DNA of 64,000 nucleotides. Source: Picocystis sp. L7. Its lineage: Eukaryota > Chlorophyta > Picocystophyceae > Picocystales > Picocystaceae. The notes under the pieces were generated by a model that had not been told where the DNA came from, searched no databases, and saw only the letters and a program-made list of their open reading frames with translations. A program made the position numbers and the translations under genes. Each line of letters opens with the position of its first letter. Position 1 is the first letter of the stretch. This document shows positions 34,415-43,737 of this stretch, in pieces. The DNA lies in assembly GCA_020975725.1 (NCBI GenBank), contig QXJR01000015.1, positions 124,001 through 188,000 on the forward strand, in the 5' to 3' direction.

Positions 34415-36868
34415 TTATTCATCTTGGGTACCTTTCTTCTCCATATTCGCCTGCAACACTGGCAGTGCCGCTTGGTCCCTAAGCCGCTTCCAGTCAACAC
34501 TTTCTAGAAAAGCTGACGCTTTGACATCCTCTGCACCGTGCTTGCTACCCAAACGCTGGGTGGGGTCACGTTGAAGCAGCTCTGCTATAAAACTTCGAAC
34601 ACAAGGCTCTACCTCTGGGTGGGTGGGGAACCGTAGCGGCTTCTTCAAGATATTCGAGAACGTTTCTTCCCTCCGTTCGCCTAGGAAAGGGCTCCGTCCA
34701 TAGAGGATTTCATAGGTGAATATACCCAAGGTCCACCAATCCGCCGAACTGTCGTGCGGTAGTCCTCGTATGGTTTCCGGTGGAATATACTCCTCTGTGC
34801 CCACAAACGAGTTCGTCCGCGTTGTTGGCCTTGCCACCACAACGTTGCGAGAAAAGCCCAAGCCGCAGGTCATGCGACTGCAGCAGCCACGCACCTTGCC
34901 GATCTTCTTCCATGGACCGCTTTCCATTGAAATCAATGGCTCCGAGAGGTGGCTCAGATCAAAATCTGTAACGACTATGTGCCCATCCTGGTGGATCAGG
35001 ATATTCTCTGGTTTCAAGTCTCGGAAAATGCACCCATGCAGATGCAAATGCTGAAACGCAAGAACCACCTGTGCAATCACCAATCTGACTGACTCCTTGT
35101 CAAGACGTTTCTTCTCGCTCCTTTGGAGGAGCCCAAAAAGATCACCTCCTTCGCAGTAGTTGGTTAGCAGATACAAGCTGCTGGAGGTCTGAAAAGCGGC
35201 ATACATGGTCGGGAGGAATGGGTGATCCACTGTGTCCAACATTCGATGTTCCAGCAAGACTCTTGCTGCCTTCTGTCGTTTGATCATCTCTTTCTTGTCC
35301 AGCGCCTTCAATGCAAAAAGCGACGCCGTTGGCCCATCTTTGAGGCGCACGAGGTACACGGTGCCCACATCCCCTGACCCGACCTTCTGAACAGAGACAA
35401 AGCTCTGGGGCGTCAGGATGCCACTCTTGCCACAGTGCTTCTTCAGCAACTCAAAGTTTGGATCACTCCGTTGGTGTGGGCGGGGTTGCCTCACCTCCCC
35501 ATTGAAAACTAAATCCCACTCTGCCACGGCCCTTTTGATCTTAGATGGCATGTGCCGAAGTTGACTTGACAGGGCCTTGTGAGGGTCTTCCACTTTTGGA
35601 ACTTTTAAACCGGGGATGATCTTGCCAACATCCATTTGCACACCAACCAAGAATGGAGCCCTGTCTTCTCCAGGTCCGAACACTGGGGAAATGTTGAACA
35701 TATTCCAGAATGGCTTTCCGTTCTTCTTGTAATTGAGGAGCCTTACCATACATTCCCTTTCTACCGCAATAGCTTCTCGTATTTCACGCACAGCCCTTGG
35801 GTTGGTAAGAGCTCCCTGCAAGAACCTGCAGTTTCTTCCAATCACTTCACTCAGAGCGTAGCCGGTGAGTTCCGTAAAACCCTTAGAAATAAAAGCAATG
35901 GGACAGTCCTGGACTGTGGCATTACTCATGACAAAACTGTGCTGCTTCTGGATGACTTTCAAGATCTCCTCTGCATCCTTCTCATTCAATCCCGGTCCCG
36001 CCAGTGGCGGTGGCTTGGAGTGCTTCCTCACGAGTTTGGCAGCAGGCTTGGCATGTCCATTGGTCAACTTTGTCTCTCCGTTTAGCGGGGTTACATGCTT
36101 TGCATACTTCACAAACGTCGGCAGCCCAGCATCATCCATCCTGGAGTAGGAAACATCGTCTCGGTAAGCTTGAACCTTATCCAGACCAGCCGGTTTGCCG
36201 GCCATGAATCCCCTCAGATGAAGCATGATGTCACGATACAGTGGGGTGTCCCACACTATCATATGCGCAAGCATCCACTGTCCTTTGGGCGTGAGATGCT
36301 TCCCGTTCATGCCTACTTGTTGCACATTCTTGGACCACAGCGGGGTGACTTGCAGCAGGCACCAATATTGCGTTCCGTCTTTTCTCTGAGCCAGCACCTT
36401 GGCCCGCAGGTCTGTTCCCTCCGCCACAGCGTTGCAGAATTGTCCTGCAGTTTTGTCACCGCCGTCCACCAGTGTCTTCTTCAACCATTCTTGGAGTCCC
36501 AAGCCCAGCACTGTTTGTTTCTCCCAACCGGTCACGTAACGCAACCCTTCGCTGACGTATCGGATGGCGTCCGAGGGACCTTCGCTGCCCTCGCCATCCT
36601 CCTTGGCGTCGCCGGACGTGCTTCCATGTCCCTCCTCTCGCTTGCATCGCACGTCGCGCTCTGGTCCTTGCGCTTCGACGTGCTTCGGCTGGACGTTTTC
36701 CGACACGGGCGCCTGGGCCACGACGAAGGTGTGTCGCAGCCCGGCCACCGCGGCCGCCATGCGTTCCCTGCGGTCTTCCTCGCCATATTTCGGAGGCTTT
36801 TCGGCGAAGGAGGCCTCGCCATCGCCATCGCCAGGCGCGCGCGCATCGTCGAAGGAATGGCGGCCCAT
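34415..36868 (-). CDS. PHOT: phototropin blue-light receptor kinase with degenerate LOV1
   Basis: Blue-light photoreceptor kinase of green plants. 817 residues from an ATG at 36868, one exon. LOV2 (about 310-414) is complete with the flavin-binding GRNCRFLQG; Cys347 is the adduct-forming residue. The AGC-VIII kinase (about 490-790) has GSGDVGTVYL, the catalytic loop IFRDLKPEN, the signature TDFDLS in place of DFG, the activation-loop insertion, and VGTEEYIPPE. The region in the LOV1 position (about 45-214) keeps the edges HTFVVAQA, RYVSEGLRYVTGW and GTQYWCLLQVTPLW. The NCRFLQ helix is absent there and about 50 acidic residues interrupt it, so LOV1 cannot form a cysteine adduct. The upstream open frame has no ATG. 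Confidence 0.92.
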   Translation of the reverse strand: MGRHSFDDARAPGDGDGEASFAEKPPKYGEEDRRERMAAAVAGLRHTFVVAQAPVSENVQPKHVEAQGPERDVRCKREEGHGSTSGDAKEDGEGSEGPSDAIRYVSEGLRYVTGWEKQTVLGLGLQEWLKKTLVDGGDKTAGQFCNAVAEGTDLRAKVLAQRKDGTQYWCLLQVTPLWSKNVQQVGMNGKHLTPKGQWMLAHMIVWDTPLYRDIMLHLRGFMAGKPAGLDKVQAYRDDVSYSRMDDAGLPTFVKYAKHVTPLNGETKLTNGHAKPAAKLVRKHSKPPPLAGPGLNEKDAEEILKVIQKQHSFVMSNATVQDCPIAFISKGFTELTGYALSEVIGRNCRFLQGALTNPRAVREIREAIAVERECMVRLLNYKKNGKPFWNMFNISPVFGPGEDRAPFLVGVQMDVGKIIPGLKVPKVEDPHKALSSQLRHMPSKIKRAVAEWDLVFNGEVRQPRPHQRSDPNFELLKKHCGKSGILTPQSFVSVQKVGSGDVGTVYLVRLKDGPTASLFALKALDKKEMIKRQKAARVLLEHRMLDTVDHPFLPTMYAAFQTSSSLYLLTNYCEGGDLFGLLQRSEKKRLDKESVRLVIAQVVLAFQHLHLHGCIFRDLKPENILIHQDGHIVVTDFDLSHLSEPLISMESGPWKKIGKVRGCCSRMTCGLGFSRNVVVARPTTRTNSFVGTEEYIPPETIRGLPHDSSADWWTLGIFTYEILYGRSPFLGERREETFSNILKKPLRFPTHPEVEPCVRSFIAELLQRDPTQRLGSKHGAEDVKASAFLESVDWKRLRDQAALPVLQANMEKKGTQDE

Positions 36869-38127
36869 GCCTCGTTTTTCCCTTCTGTTCCCTTTCGAAA
36901 GGGAGACGAAACCCCAATCGATTGGAAGGTCGACGTCCGGTGCGAGGGAAATAGACCCGAAAGGAACCCGGAACCGAGGATCCCGAGCCTCGAGGGAATC
37001 CAAGAAGGATTCGAACTGGAAGGAGATGGATCGCAAAGATGGATTGCGTGTGAACGAGAATGGTCGACAAGGTGGAGTGCAATGCCACTCACGCACTCCC
37101 GCATGCTAGAATGGAGGTACGGTCTTGGACCCGCTCCGTCCGTGACGAGGACGAGGAAGGGTCCCTCACAAGCTCCCGTCCAAGGAAACGCCGCGCGACC
37201 CTACAAGGTGACCTTGGATGCTCTCACGGCTTTGGTCACGCGGATGTGAGTGCTCGGGCGGTCCTTTCCCGAGATACTAAAAGCGATCTTGCCATGTCAC
37301 CGATTCGTATTCTCCATGCGTTTCCTAGACAACGGCAAGAACGAATCCAACGGACATTCCTAAACACGATAAATTGTTCGCCATGGCATTGTTACTTGGC
37401 GAGGCACCCGATCTCCCTCCCTTTTCCCAACTTAAAGACAACCCATGCTATTCCAAGACCGGAGGCGAAAGGAGCAACAAGCCTCGCCTCGCAAACCGGT
37501 TTGTTCGGGGCAACGTTTGTGCTGGTGCATGAATCTTGGTATGGACAACTAGTTGTCCCCGAAACGGCCTACCAATAGCGTAAGCCAAGGATTAGGAGCG
37601 TGGAAGCAAGCAATGATGGTAAATCGAACGGGAAACTCCATACCAAACGATGAGATACATTCCAAGTCATTTGATGGAGCGAGTGCCCATCCACACATGC
37701 AAGGCATCTTGGCGCAACATCTCATTCAACATCGGATCGGTCAGGAATGCATGGATTGGATCACTTCGCATAAGGAGTGCGTTGGGACGAATGCAAGAAG
37801 TCCGTCTTTCTCCTTGCCGTGGGCATGTCATCATCTCAATCCACACGAGTTGTGAATTATCGTGGGTTGGTGGACGAGCGCGCATCCGAGAAAGGTGCTT
37901 GGAAGGATTGAAGTTCCACGTCGACAACGGGCCTTGCTTTGATTTGACTGGCAAACGCCACCCCGTGCAACTCGTTTTCGCTCCGGCGTTCGAAGGACCT
38001 TGAAGCATGCCACGGCTTCTCGGCACGATTCCACGAGTCGCCGTCTCATTGCATGTCGAAGGTGCTTGTAAGCCCATGGTGATCCTTCCAGGTGGCACGT
38101 TTGTCAGTCATGCTCGTGGTTGAATGA
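36869..38127. other. phototropin upstream region and gene-free interval
   Basis: No supportable gene in about 1.26 kb. CCCTTTCGAAAGGGAGACG lies about 20-40 bp upstream of the phototropin ATG. Several open frames of 60-170 codons on both strands overlap one another and have no recognisable domain. Confidence 0.5.
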
Positions 38128-38754
38128 TCACGCGGACAGGCAACATCCGCAGAGCGGATAATGCTTGTTGCACAGTCCTTTGAGGAAGGTCTGTCCATGG
38201 TCCATGCACTGATCCAACGTGGTGCAATTCCCACCTCTGCTGCTGCACGACCGCGGACCTTCGTCCACCACCAAGGCGCAGACCTCTCGCTGGTACACGT
38301 CGGACGCGACGCAGCATCCGCAGCTCCCTGTCGCGCCGACCTTGTTCCCGCAGAAGTGGACGGCATCCCACACCTGCGGTTCATCCGGTTCTCCGTGGCT
38401 TTCGCAGTCGTGGCGACTGGTGCATTGTGCGCTCGCGTCCAGCGCTTCGCACGTCCCAGGCACGTCGGCACGTCGGCAATCGATGCAGCACGTCGGCACC
38501 GGGCTGTCGCCTCGTCCGTCTGGATTGTCGATCACGTCTTCCTGCAGCAGTGGACATCCGTTGCTTCCCGCTCCAGCGAGTGCGACGCAGCTGCCGACGC
38601 AGAACTGCTCGCACGCCCATCGCGGCGTGCAGTATCCGTCCAAGCTTTCGTAGGCCGCTTCGCAAGCGTTCGTGGCGGTCACGTCGATCTGGGAGGCCCA
38701 TGCGGACGATGCACGAGCCAAGAACGCCGTGCAGGCGACGAAGAAGGCGTCCAT
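38128..38754 (-). CDS. secreted cysteine-rich protein, unknown family
   Basis: 208 residues from an ATG at 38754. A signal peptide (MDAFFVACTAFLARASSAWA) is followed by about 186 residues with 24 cysteines, roughly 13 percent. The cysteines fall in related modules: two end in CGCC (GSCGCCVAS and PLCGCCLSA) and an earlier one has TCCIDC. The spacing between modules is similar, suggesting internal duplication. The even number of cysteines suits full disulfide pairing. It is probably a wall, extracellular or vacuolar protein. I recognise no named family. Nothing in the neighbourhood suggests its role. Confidence 0.6.
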   Translation of the reverse strand: MDAFFVACTAFLARASSAWASQIDVTATNACEAAYESLDGYCTPRWACEQFCVGSCVALAGAGSNGCPLLQEDVIDNPDGRGDSPVPTCCIDCRRADVPGTCEALDASAQCTSRHDCESHGEPDEPQVWDAVHFCGNKVGATGSCGCCVASDVYQREVCALVVDEGPRSCSSRGGNCTTLDQCMDHGQTFLKGLCNKHYPLCGCCLSA

Positions 38755-40275
38755 GGCGACGTCAAGTGCGTGCTTGGGTCCTGGTGTGGCGCGAGACGCG
38801 GTTCGTACACGAACACCTCGGGAACGTCGACCGCCGACGCGACACCTGCGGCCATGGAGGCGCGGAACGTCCTTTTCGCATGCGCAGGGTCGCCTTGCTC
38901 GCCTCCATGCCGTGGAGGAAGGCCGTGCATCCGCATGGAAACGCACGTGGCGTCCTCGTCGATGCGCGACAGGATTCGTTGGGACGCGCGATGGGATGGA
39001 TGCAAATTCCACCAGGAGAATCGGCTTCGAAGATGCATCCAAACGTCCAAGTGCAGAGCAAGAAGATGCCGTGTGCCACGTCAGGGTCTCCTCCGGTGCC
39101 ACATGGATGGTGGTGCAGGAAAGACATCCATGCGTGCGAGGTCCACCTTGGGATGGGAATTGGGAACAACGCGATCCAAAACGAAGGAGAGGTGAAGCGA
39201 ATGCGATCCGACGTGCTGCAAATGGGACGGGTCAAGCGCTCCATGCCGCGTGAGATGGAACACACCCTCACAAACAATCCGCAAAGCAGAAAAGGTCGAA
39301 GCCCAAACATTTGCCAGAGCCCAAGCAATGACCGTGGAGAGGCTCCATCTACTCTCCACTGCGCTTTGGACCGCCTCGGCCACGCGTTCGCGAGGCCGTG
39401 GTTGCTTTCCTTGTGCCCGAAAAGTCGAATCCGTAGTTTTGCTACGGTTTGCAAATTTGAGAAGGCGATTGTGCAAAGCCTAAAAATAGGCATCCACGAC
39501 ACACGGGCCAATCCATCTACACGAACAACATCCTAGCACAGCGAACAACATCCGTTGACGATGCAAGGTTCGTCCAAATACCTCCCGAGCATGAACCCTC
39601 TTCGTAAACGTCAACCTTACGCCCATGGTTTAGGATCCATGTTAAGCTCCACCTAACGTGACTTGGTGCTCCACCGTTTGCCCCATTGCAAGGTAGGTGC
39701 TTTGAACGCAGGATCGGTTCGAACCTACAACGCACTCTTGCCTTTGCATAGACCACGGTGATTGTGTGGATCCAATGTACAGAGAAAGTCGTTGCCGACT
39801 TTCCAAGGAAAGCCTATCTTGTGATGCATAAATCTTTTGGGACCCATCGTCGAAGGGAACCTTTATCGTGGGTGAGGATGACAGCCAACTTGCCTCGCTT
39901 TGTTCTCCCCTTGAATCTTCCCGTCCGACATCTCGTCCTCACGTGACCTCGTGTGGAATTGCACGACCTCGGGTGCTTGCACCATCACGAGTTGTCTGCT
40001 CGGATTGCATCCAACAGTTCATCGTTCGTTCGGTTTCAAGCGTGAACCACACCACCACCTCGGGTCACGGTCTCCCTCCCCCTTTCAGTCCCGAACGTCC
40101 TTCCGATCAATGGGAAGTCTCAAAGGGACCGTTTCCTTTACGAACCGGTTGGGATTGGGGTAGGATCCAGCCGCCACCGAGTTTCATTTTGAAGGGATCT
40201 TCGGATCCATTGGCGCGCTTGCCGCGCCGTGCTTTGCACGCTTTCGTGCGTGCTTTGCCGTGCTTCGGGTGCAGG
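38755..40275. other. gene-free interval between the cysteine-rich protein and bS6
   Basis: About 1.5 kb with no supportable gene. A 249-codon open frame on the minus strand overlaps several plus-strand frames and has no recognisable domain. Confidence 0.45.
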
Positions 40276-40749
40276 ATGCCGATGTACGAGCTGCTGTGCA
40301 TGGCTCGGCCCTTGGCCGCCAGGAAGGAGCTCGCCGAAGTCGCGACGAGAGCCGGACGCACCGTCCTGCAGTCGGGAGGCATCGTGGCCGACGTCAAGAG
40401 CTATGGCGAGCAAACGCTAGCTTACACCATCAAAACGGCGTCCGGAGAAAGAATTAGACAGGTGAGTCCGTGGTTCCTCGGATCGACCTGCAATGCAGAG
40501 GGCTTTTCTTCGCCTGAAGATGGTAGTCCTTCCACAACCTCGACTGACCGAAGCGGAACGACGACGAACGTACAGGCGAACTTCCTCGAACTCAAGTTTG
40601 CAGCTTCTCCCGACGTGCTCAGTGCCGTGGAAAGGGACCTTCGCCTGGACGAAAGGATCGTGCGTTGGTGCCTTCGTAGGAAGCCTACCATGCCCTATGT
40701 CCCCAAGGCCAAAGTGCCGAAAAGTCCACGGGCCTTTGAAGACGACTAG
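40276..40749 (+). CDS. mitochondrial ribosomal protein bS6
   Basis: Small-subunit ribosomal protein of the bS6 family, which binds with bS18 on the platform. Two exons, 40276-40461 and 40576-40749, with a 114-nt intron (GTGAGT donor, GTACAG acceptor). Splicing joins GERIRQ to ANFLELKFAASP, the expected family sequence; unspliced, the intron inserts foreign residues. 119 residues starting MPMYELLCMARPLA, typical of mitochondrial bS6, with no long extra presequence. The C-terminal tail (MPYVPKAKVPKSP) is basic. A snoRNA cluster begins about 160 bp downstream on the same strand. Confidence 0.85.
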   Translation: MPMYELLCMARPLAARKELAEVATRAGRTVLQSGGIVADVKSYGEQTLAYTIKTASGERIRQVSPWFLGSTCNAEGFSSPEDGSPSTTSTDRSGTTTNVQANFLELKFAASPDVLSAVERDLRLDERIVRWCLRRKPTMPYVPKAKVPKSPRAFEDD

Positions 40750-40912
40750 TGATCGCACTGCCACCGCTCTATCCTAGAGGTTCAAAGGGGCCGTCACAGC
40801 AGCACTCTGTTCCATATGTATATCTTGAGCATGGCCGTAGAGGGTGAGTGTTGCCACCTACCCTTGATGTGTAGGAGCCGCAAAGGCAGTCCGCACCGAA
40901 CAACGAAACAGA

Positions 40913-41006
40913 GCTGCGAACGATGTACAAAAGATTATCCCTGTCTGAAGGTACCATAGGCCGGTACTTTTCATGTGGACCTCTTATTAGCTCTAGCTGA
41001 CGCAGC
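40913..41006 (+). ncRNA. box C/D snoRNA, double guide (18S and 25S)
   Basis: Closing stem GCTGCG (40913-40918) with CGCAGC (41001-41006), perfect 6 bp. A divergent C box ACGATGT (40920-40926) follows the stem, a D' box CTGA is at 40945-40948, a C' box-like ATGTGGA at 40965-40975, and the D box CTGA at 40997-41000. The 12 nt before D (TATTAGCTCTAG) are antisense to the conserved 18S sequence CTAGAGCTAATA. The 10 nt before D' (TTATCCCTGT) are antisense to the conserved large-subunit sequence ACAGGGATAA. By the box D + 5 rule the targets would be A in CTAGA of 18S and G in ACAGG of 25S. The weak C box is the main doubt. Confidence 0.65.
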
Positions 41007-41250
41007 TTCTTGGAGCAACATTGTGGCGAAGCTGCATGCCGGGCGGACAACTTGTTGACTGACCTTGTATGTCTTGTACATGTAGCAATGCTGTATATGT
41101 AGCCTTACCAAGGCAGCACCAAGGTGAGCACGTGTTTGTTACTCTTTTTGAACGACCGTTGAGGAACCAAATATTGGGAATCTCTCTGCAACACCATTGA
41201 AGAGAACCACTGAATTTATCTGAGGTCATGTGGAACTGTGTGGACACGAG

Positions 41251-41343
41251 GTCACTATGATGATTCAAAGAAATATTCAAGCTCAACAGATCAGAGTAAA
41301 GCATTGCTTTGTGCTGTCAATTTTCTCCGCTGTTCTGAGTGAC
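41251..41343 (+). ncRNA. box C/D snoRNA guiding 25S rRNA
   Basis: Closing stem GTCAC (41251-41255) with GTGAC (41339-41343), perfect C box ATGATGA (41257-41263), and D box CTGA (41335-41338). An internal guide TCAAGCTCAACAG (41277-41289) before a degenerate D' box is antisense to CTGTTGAGCTTGA of the large-subunit rRNA, a highly conserved stretch. The D-box guide target is not recognised. The layout is canonical, about 93 nt. Confidence 0.78.
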
Positions 41344-41513
41344 TAGACATATACTGGGGCCTTAAAAGACTACTCCAGCTGTAGGCTAACGCAGATTGTC
41401 GGTGGCGTGTGCAGGTTTAAACTCCATGAAAAACTTTCCCTATCACTTTGGTAGGCAACGTGTGAAAACATGTCTCGTCAGAGGTACGTGCCTATCTCGG
41501 TGCATGATTGCTT

Positions 41514-41637
41514 GAGTCTATGATGATGCATGTTTAAGGGCGTTTCTCAAAAACATTCGCAGGCCCGCACTAGAGTTTTCCTCAGCGCCGAGTTGAGAAC
41601 TGTTGCAGAAATAATCTTCCTTGGATGTCTGAGACTC
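41514..41637 (+). ncRNA. U14: U14 snoRNA (SNORD14/snR128), copy 1
   Basis: U14 is an essential C/D snoRNA needed for early 18S processing. Stem GAGTC/GACTC (41514-41518, 41633-41637), C box ATGATGA (41520-41526), and D box CTGA (41629-41632). It contains both U14 rRNA-pairing elements: CATTCGCAG (41554-41562), antisense to CTGCGAATG of 18S, and CTTCCTTGGATGT (41616-41628), antisense to ACATCCAAGGAAG of 18S, directly before box D. About 124 nt. Confidence 0.9.
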
Positions 41638-41880
41638 CTGCAATGATCGATGGCCACACCAGAGGTCACAAAAAGGGAATGAATTTGGAGATGGTTGCTG
41701 ACCAGCCTGCTGTTTTCCGTAGGTGTACCTTAAATGGTAAGTTGAAGAATGAGTTTGTCGAACGTGGCCAGTGACGATACTGCTTTAAGGGCGTTTCTCA
41801 AAAACATTCGCAGGCCCGCACTAGAGTTTTCCTCAGCGCCGAGTTGAGAACTGTTGCAGAAATAATCTTCCTTGGATGTC
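41533..41880 (+). repeat. 97-bp perfect direct repeat (U14 core)
   Basis: 41533-41629 and 41784-41880 are identical at a spacing of 251 bp; the flanks diverge. This is the shared body of the two U14 genes. Confidence 0.9.
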
Positions 41881-41889
41881 CGAGGCCAC
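41764..41889 (+). ncRNA. U14: U14 snoRNA, copy 2 with variant boxes
   Basis: Same 97-nt core as copy 1, including CATTCGCAG (41805-41813) and CTTCCTTGGATGT (41867-41879). The closing stem is different but pairs perfectly: GTGGCC (41764-41769) with GGCCAC (41884-41889). The C box is GTGACGA and the D box CCGA, each one step from consensus, so function may be weaker or lost. The re-paired stem argues for constraint after duplication. Confidence 0.8.
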
Positions 41890-41901
41890 TTGTGGACAGT
41901 T

Positions 41902-41977
41902 GTGTGTGAAGGAAGAATCGATAATTTCGGATTCCCTCTGAGTCCTTAAAGGATAGAAAACAATATGTTCTGACACA
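41902..41977 (+). ncRNA. candidate box C/D snoRNA
   Basis: Weak closing stem TGTG/CACA, C box-like GTGAAGG (41906-41912), and D box CTGA (41970-41973). An inner CTGA (41938-41941) is preceded by TCGGATTCCC, antisense to GGGAATCCGA of the large-subunit rRNA. The poor C box and short stem keep this tentative. Confidence 0.4.
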
Positions 41978-42054
41978 TGCACACTACCTCTAAAAGGACA
42001 AGAATCTTTGAATTGTTGTAGAGAGATGCTAACGGCAGTCTTCACGGTTCGTCG

Positions 42055-42059
42055 TTACA
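42055..42059 (-). terminator. TGTAA poly(A) signal, aquaporin gene
   Basis: TTACA on the plus strand, 92 nt beyond the aquaporin stop in the direction of transcription. Confidence 0.45.
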
Positions 42060-42150
42060 GGTTTGGATCTGTCAGAGGCAGGTTTTAGCATTAAAGGCAA
42101 GGTAAACATAGAGGTTTACCGGGGTGCAGAAGGCCTAGTCGGTAGTGGAG

Positions 42151-43257
42151 TTACTCGGATTCAGTCTGAGACGACTCCTCTTCATCAGCGTAGTTCTTTC
42201 TGCGACAACAACTGGAGAGACCGCAGCATGGGCGGCGGGGTTGCTCCTCTGACGGAGGAGGTACCGAGGTGGTCCGCGCCACTGGTGAGATCAACCCAGG
42301 TTCGTATCGCTGCTCGCATTGCTTCCTCCCACGAAAGAGGATCTCGTATATAACCGCTGCTGCCAAGGAGCCAGCCATGGGCCCGGCCCAAAAGACCCAA
42401 TGGTCTGACCAGGTTGTAGATGCTACAGCCGGTCCAAAGCTTCGTGCTGGGTTCAAGGATGCTCCATCGATGGGCACTGTTGCAATGTATCCAACAAGAG
42501 CAGCCATTCCCACTGCAAAAGCTCCCAACGCATCGAGGTGTAACACAGCCTTCACCCTTTCACTGTCCAACGTGGCCAGCACCGTGGCTGTCCACAGGGC
42601 TGTAGCCATCAGCTCGGCAACGAGGGCTTCTTGCCAGCCGTACCCGTCACTCAGTTCGTTCGCTCCACCGTTCACGTCGTTGAAAACATCCGTGCGGAGG
42701 GACTTGACAATGAGGGAACCGCAGACTGCTCCTCCAAGCTGCGCGATCACGTAGCACACCCCTCTCAGCAGGGTGATCTTCTTGGTGATGGTCACTGCCG
42801 CGGTGACCGCTGGATTGACGTGTCCGCCGGAGATTCCAGCCGTCCAGAAGACGACCACGAACACACAAAAGCCATACACGATGCCCAGCATGGTTTGTGT
42901 GGCCGATGTGGTGGGAAAGAGCACGCTCCCTGCATCGATTTGGATCGCGCTGTCCGCTCGAAACACCGTGGTGAGGATGATGAAGTACACCAGCATCCCG
43001 GTGGCAAAGAACTCGGCCAGCACGGCTCTCCAGAAGAGCGGATTCGCAACTTCATGTGGGCTCAAGTCCAATCCGAAGGAGAGGGAAGGTCCAATGCCAG
43101 CCCAACAGAAGCCACACTCGAGCTGATGGGCACGCACGTCCTCCACAAAGTTCGGACGCACGGGCTGGGCTTCCCCTGCCGCTTCGGGTTCGTCTTCCAC
43201 GTGCTTGGAGGCCGCTTTTCCGCCCACGCGAGGCGGATCTTCGCTGCTCGTCGCCAT
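42151..43257 (-). CDS. aquaporin / major intrinsic protein
   Basis: Six-span channel of the MIP family for water and/or small neutral solutes. 368 residues from an ATG at 43257. Both half-helix motifs are canonical: GGHVNPAVT and GASLNPARSFGPA. The cytosolic N-terminus is about 80 residues and the C-terminal tail ends with a Cys/Arg block (PCCGLSSCCRRK) and an acidic/Ser end that may be phosphorylated. The long N-terminus is unlike land-plant PIPs, so I do not assign a plant subfamily. Tandem with GCN1 on the minus strand. Confidence 0.9.
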   Translation of the reverse strand: MATSSEDPPRVGGKAASKHVEDEPEAAGEAQPVRPNFVEDVRAHQLECGFCWAGIGPSLSFGLDLSPHEVANPLFWRAVLAEFFATGMLVYFIILTTVFRADSAIQIDAGSVLFPTTSATQTMLGIVYGFCVFVVVFWTAGISGGHVNPAVTAAVTITKKITLLRGVCYVIAQLGGAVCGSLIVKSLRTDVFNDVNGGANELSDGYGWQEALVAELMATALWTATVLATLDSERVKAVLHLDALGAFAVGMAALVGYIATVPIDGASLNPARSFGPAVASTTWSDHWVFWAGPMAGSLAAAVIYEILFRGRKQCEQRYEPGLISPVARTTSVPPPSEEQPRRPCCGLSSCCRRKNYADEEESSQTESE

Positions 43258-43737
43258 CGTTCTCTCTTCCGAAGGCGCGCGTTCGTGTCGGAGGACGTGA
43301 CGAATGGCGTCGGCCAAGCCCCTCCCTCGGCGAGGAGGGGTGTGGCGGTTGGGATCCTCGTTGGACCGAAAGGGACCAGGGCTCCCTTCTGTCCGATCAA
43401 GGCATCCGGTTGGAGAAGGGAGGACCGATCGGAACCCACCGGGTGGAGTCGGGGTAGGGGGGAACAAGAGGACACGTGTAGCCCTATCCTGGATATGGAG
43501 ATGAAATGGGGTGGCATCCATCCACCTGGGATGGAAACTGGAAGGATGTGCTGAAACCAACAACGCAGCAAGTCGTTGACTACCATGCAAATCGGGAACC
43601 CTTGGCCCCGCAGAGCGACGGACGGAGCAGTCCCTGGAAGCAAGAGAACCGATGTCCGTCTGGCTGGGGCTGGGTTGGCAACCTGCAAAAGATCAAGCGC
43701 GACTGTGCTTTATTATCAAGACTGGCAGGGAAGAGGA
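43258..43737. other. aquaporin upstream and GCN1 3' flank
   Basis: About 480 bp between tandem minus-strand genes. No gene seen. Confidence 0.5.

Noticed and set aside
38762-39511. 249-codon frame on the minus strand
   Set aside because: Overlaps long frames on the plus strand and shows no recognisable features.
40859-40953. Alternative snoRNA using CTGA at 40945 as box D
   Set aside because: The longer RNA 40913-41006 has a perfect 6-bp stem and explains this CTGA as its D' box.
41345-41510. Possible H/ACA snoRNA ending at an ACA near 41468
   Set aside because: I could not fold two convincing hairpins with an H box between them.
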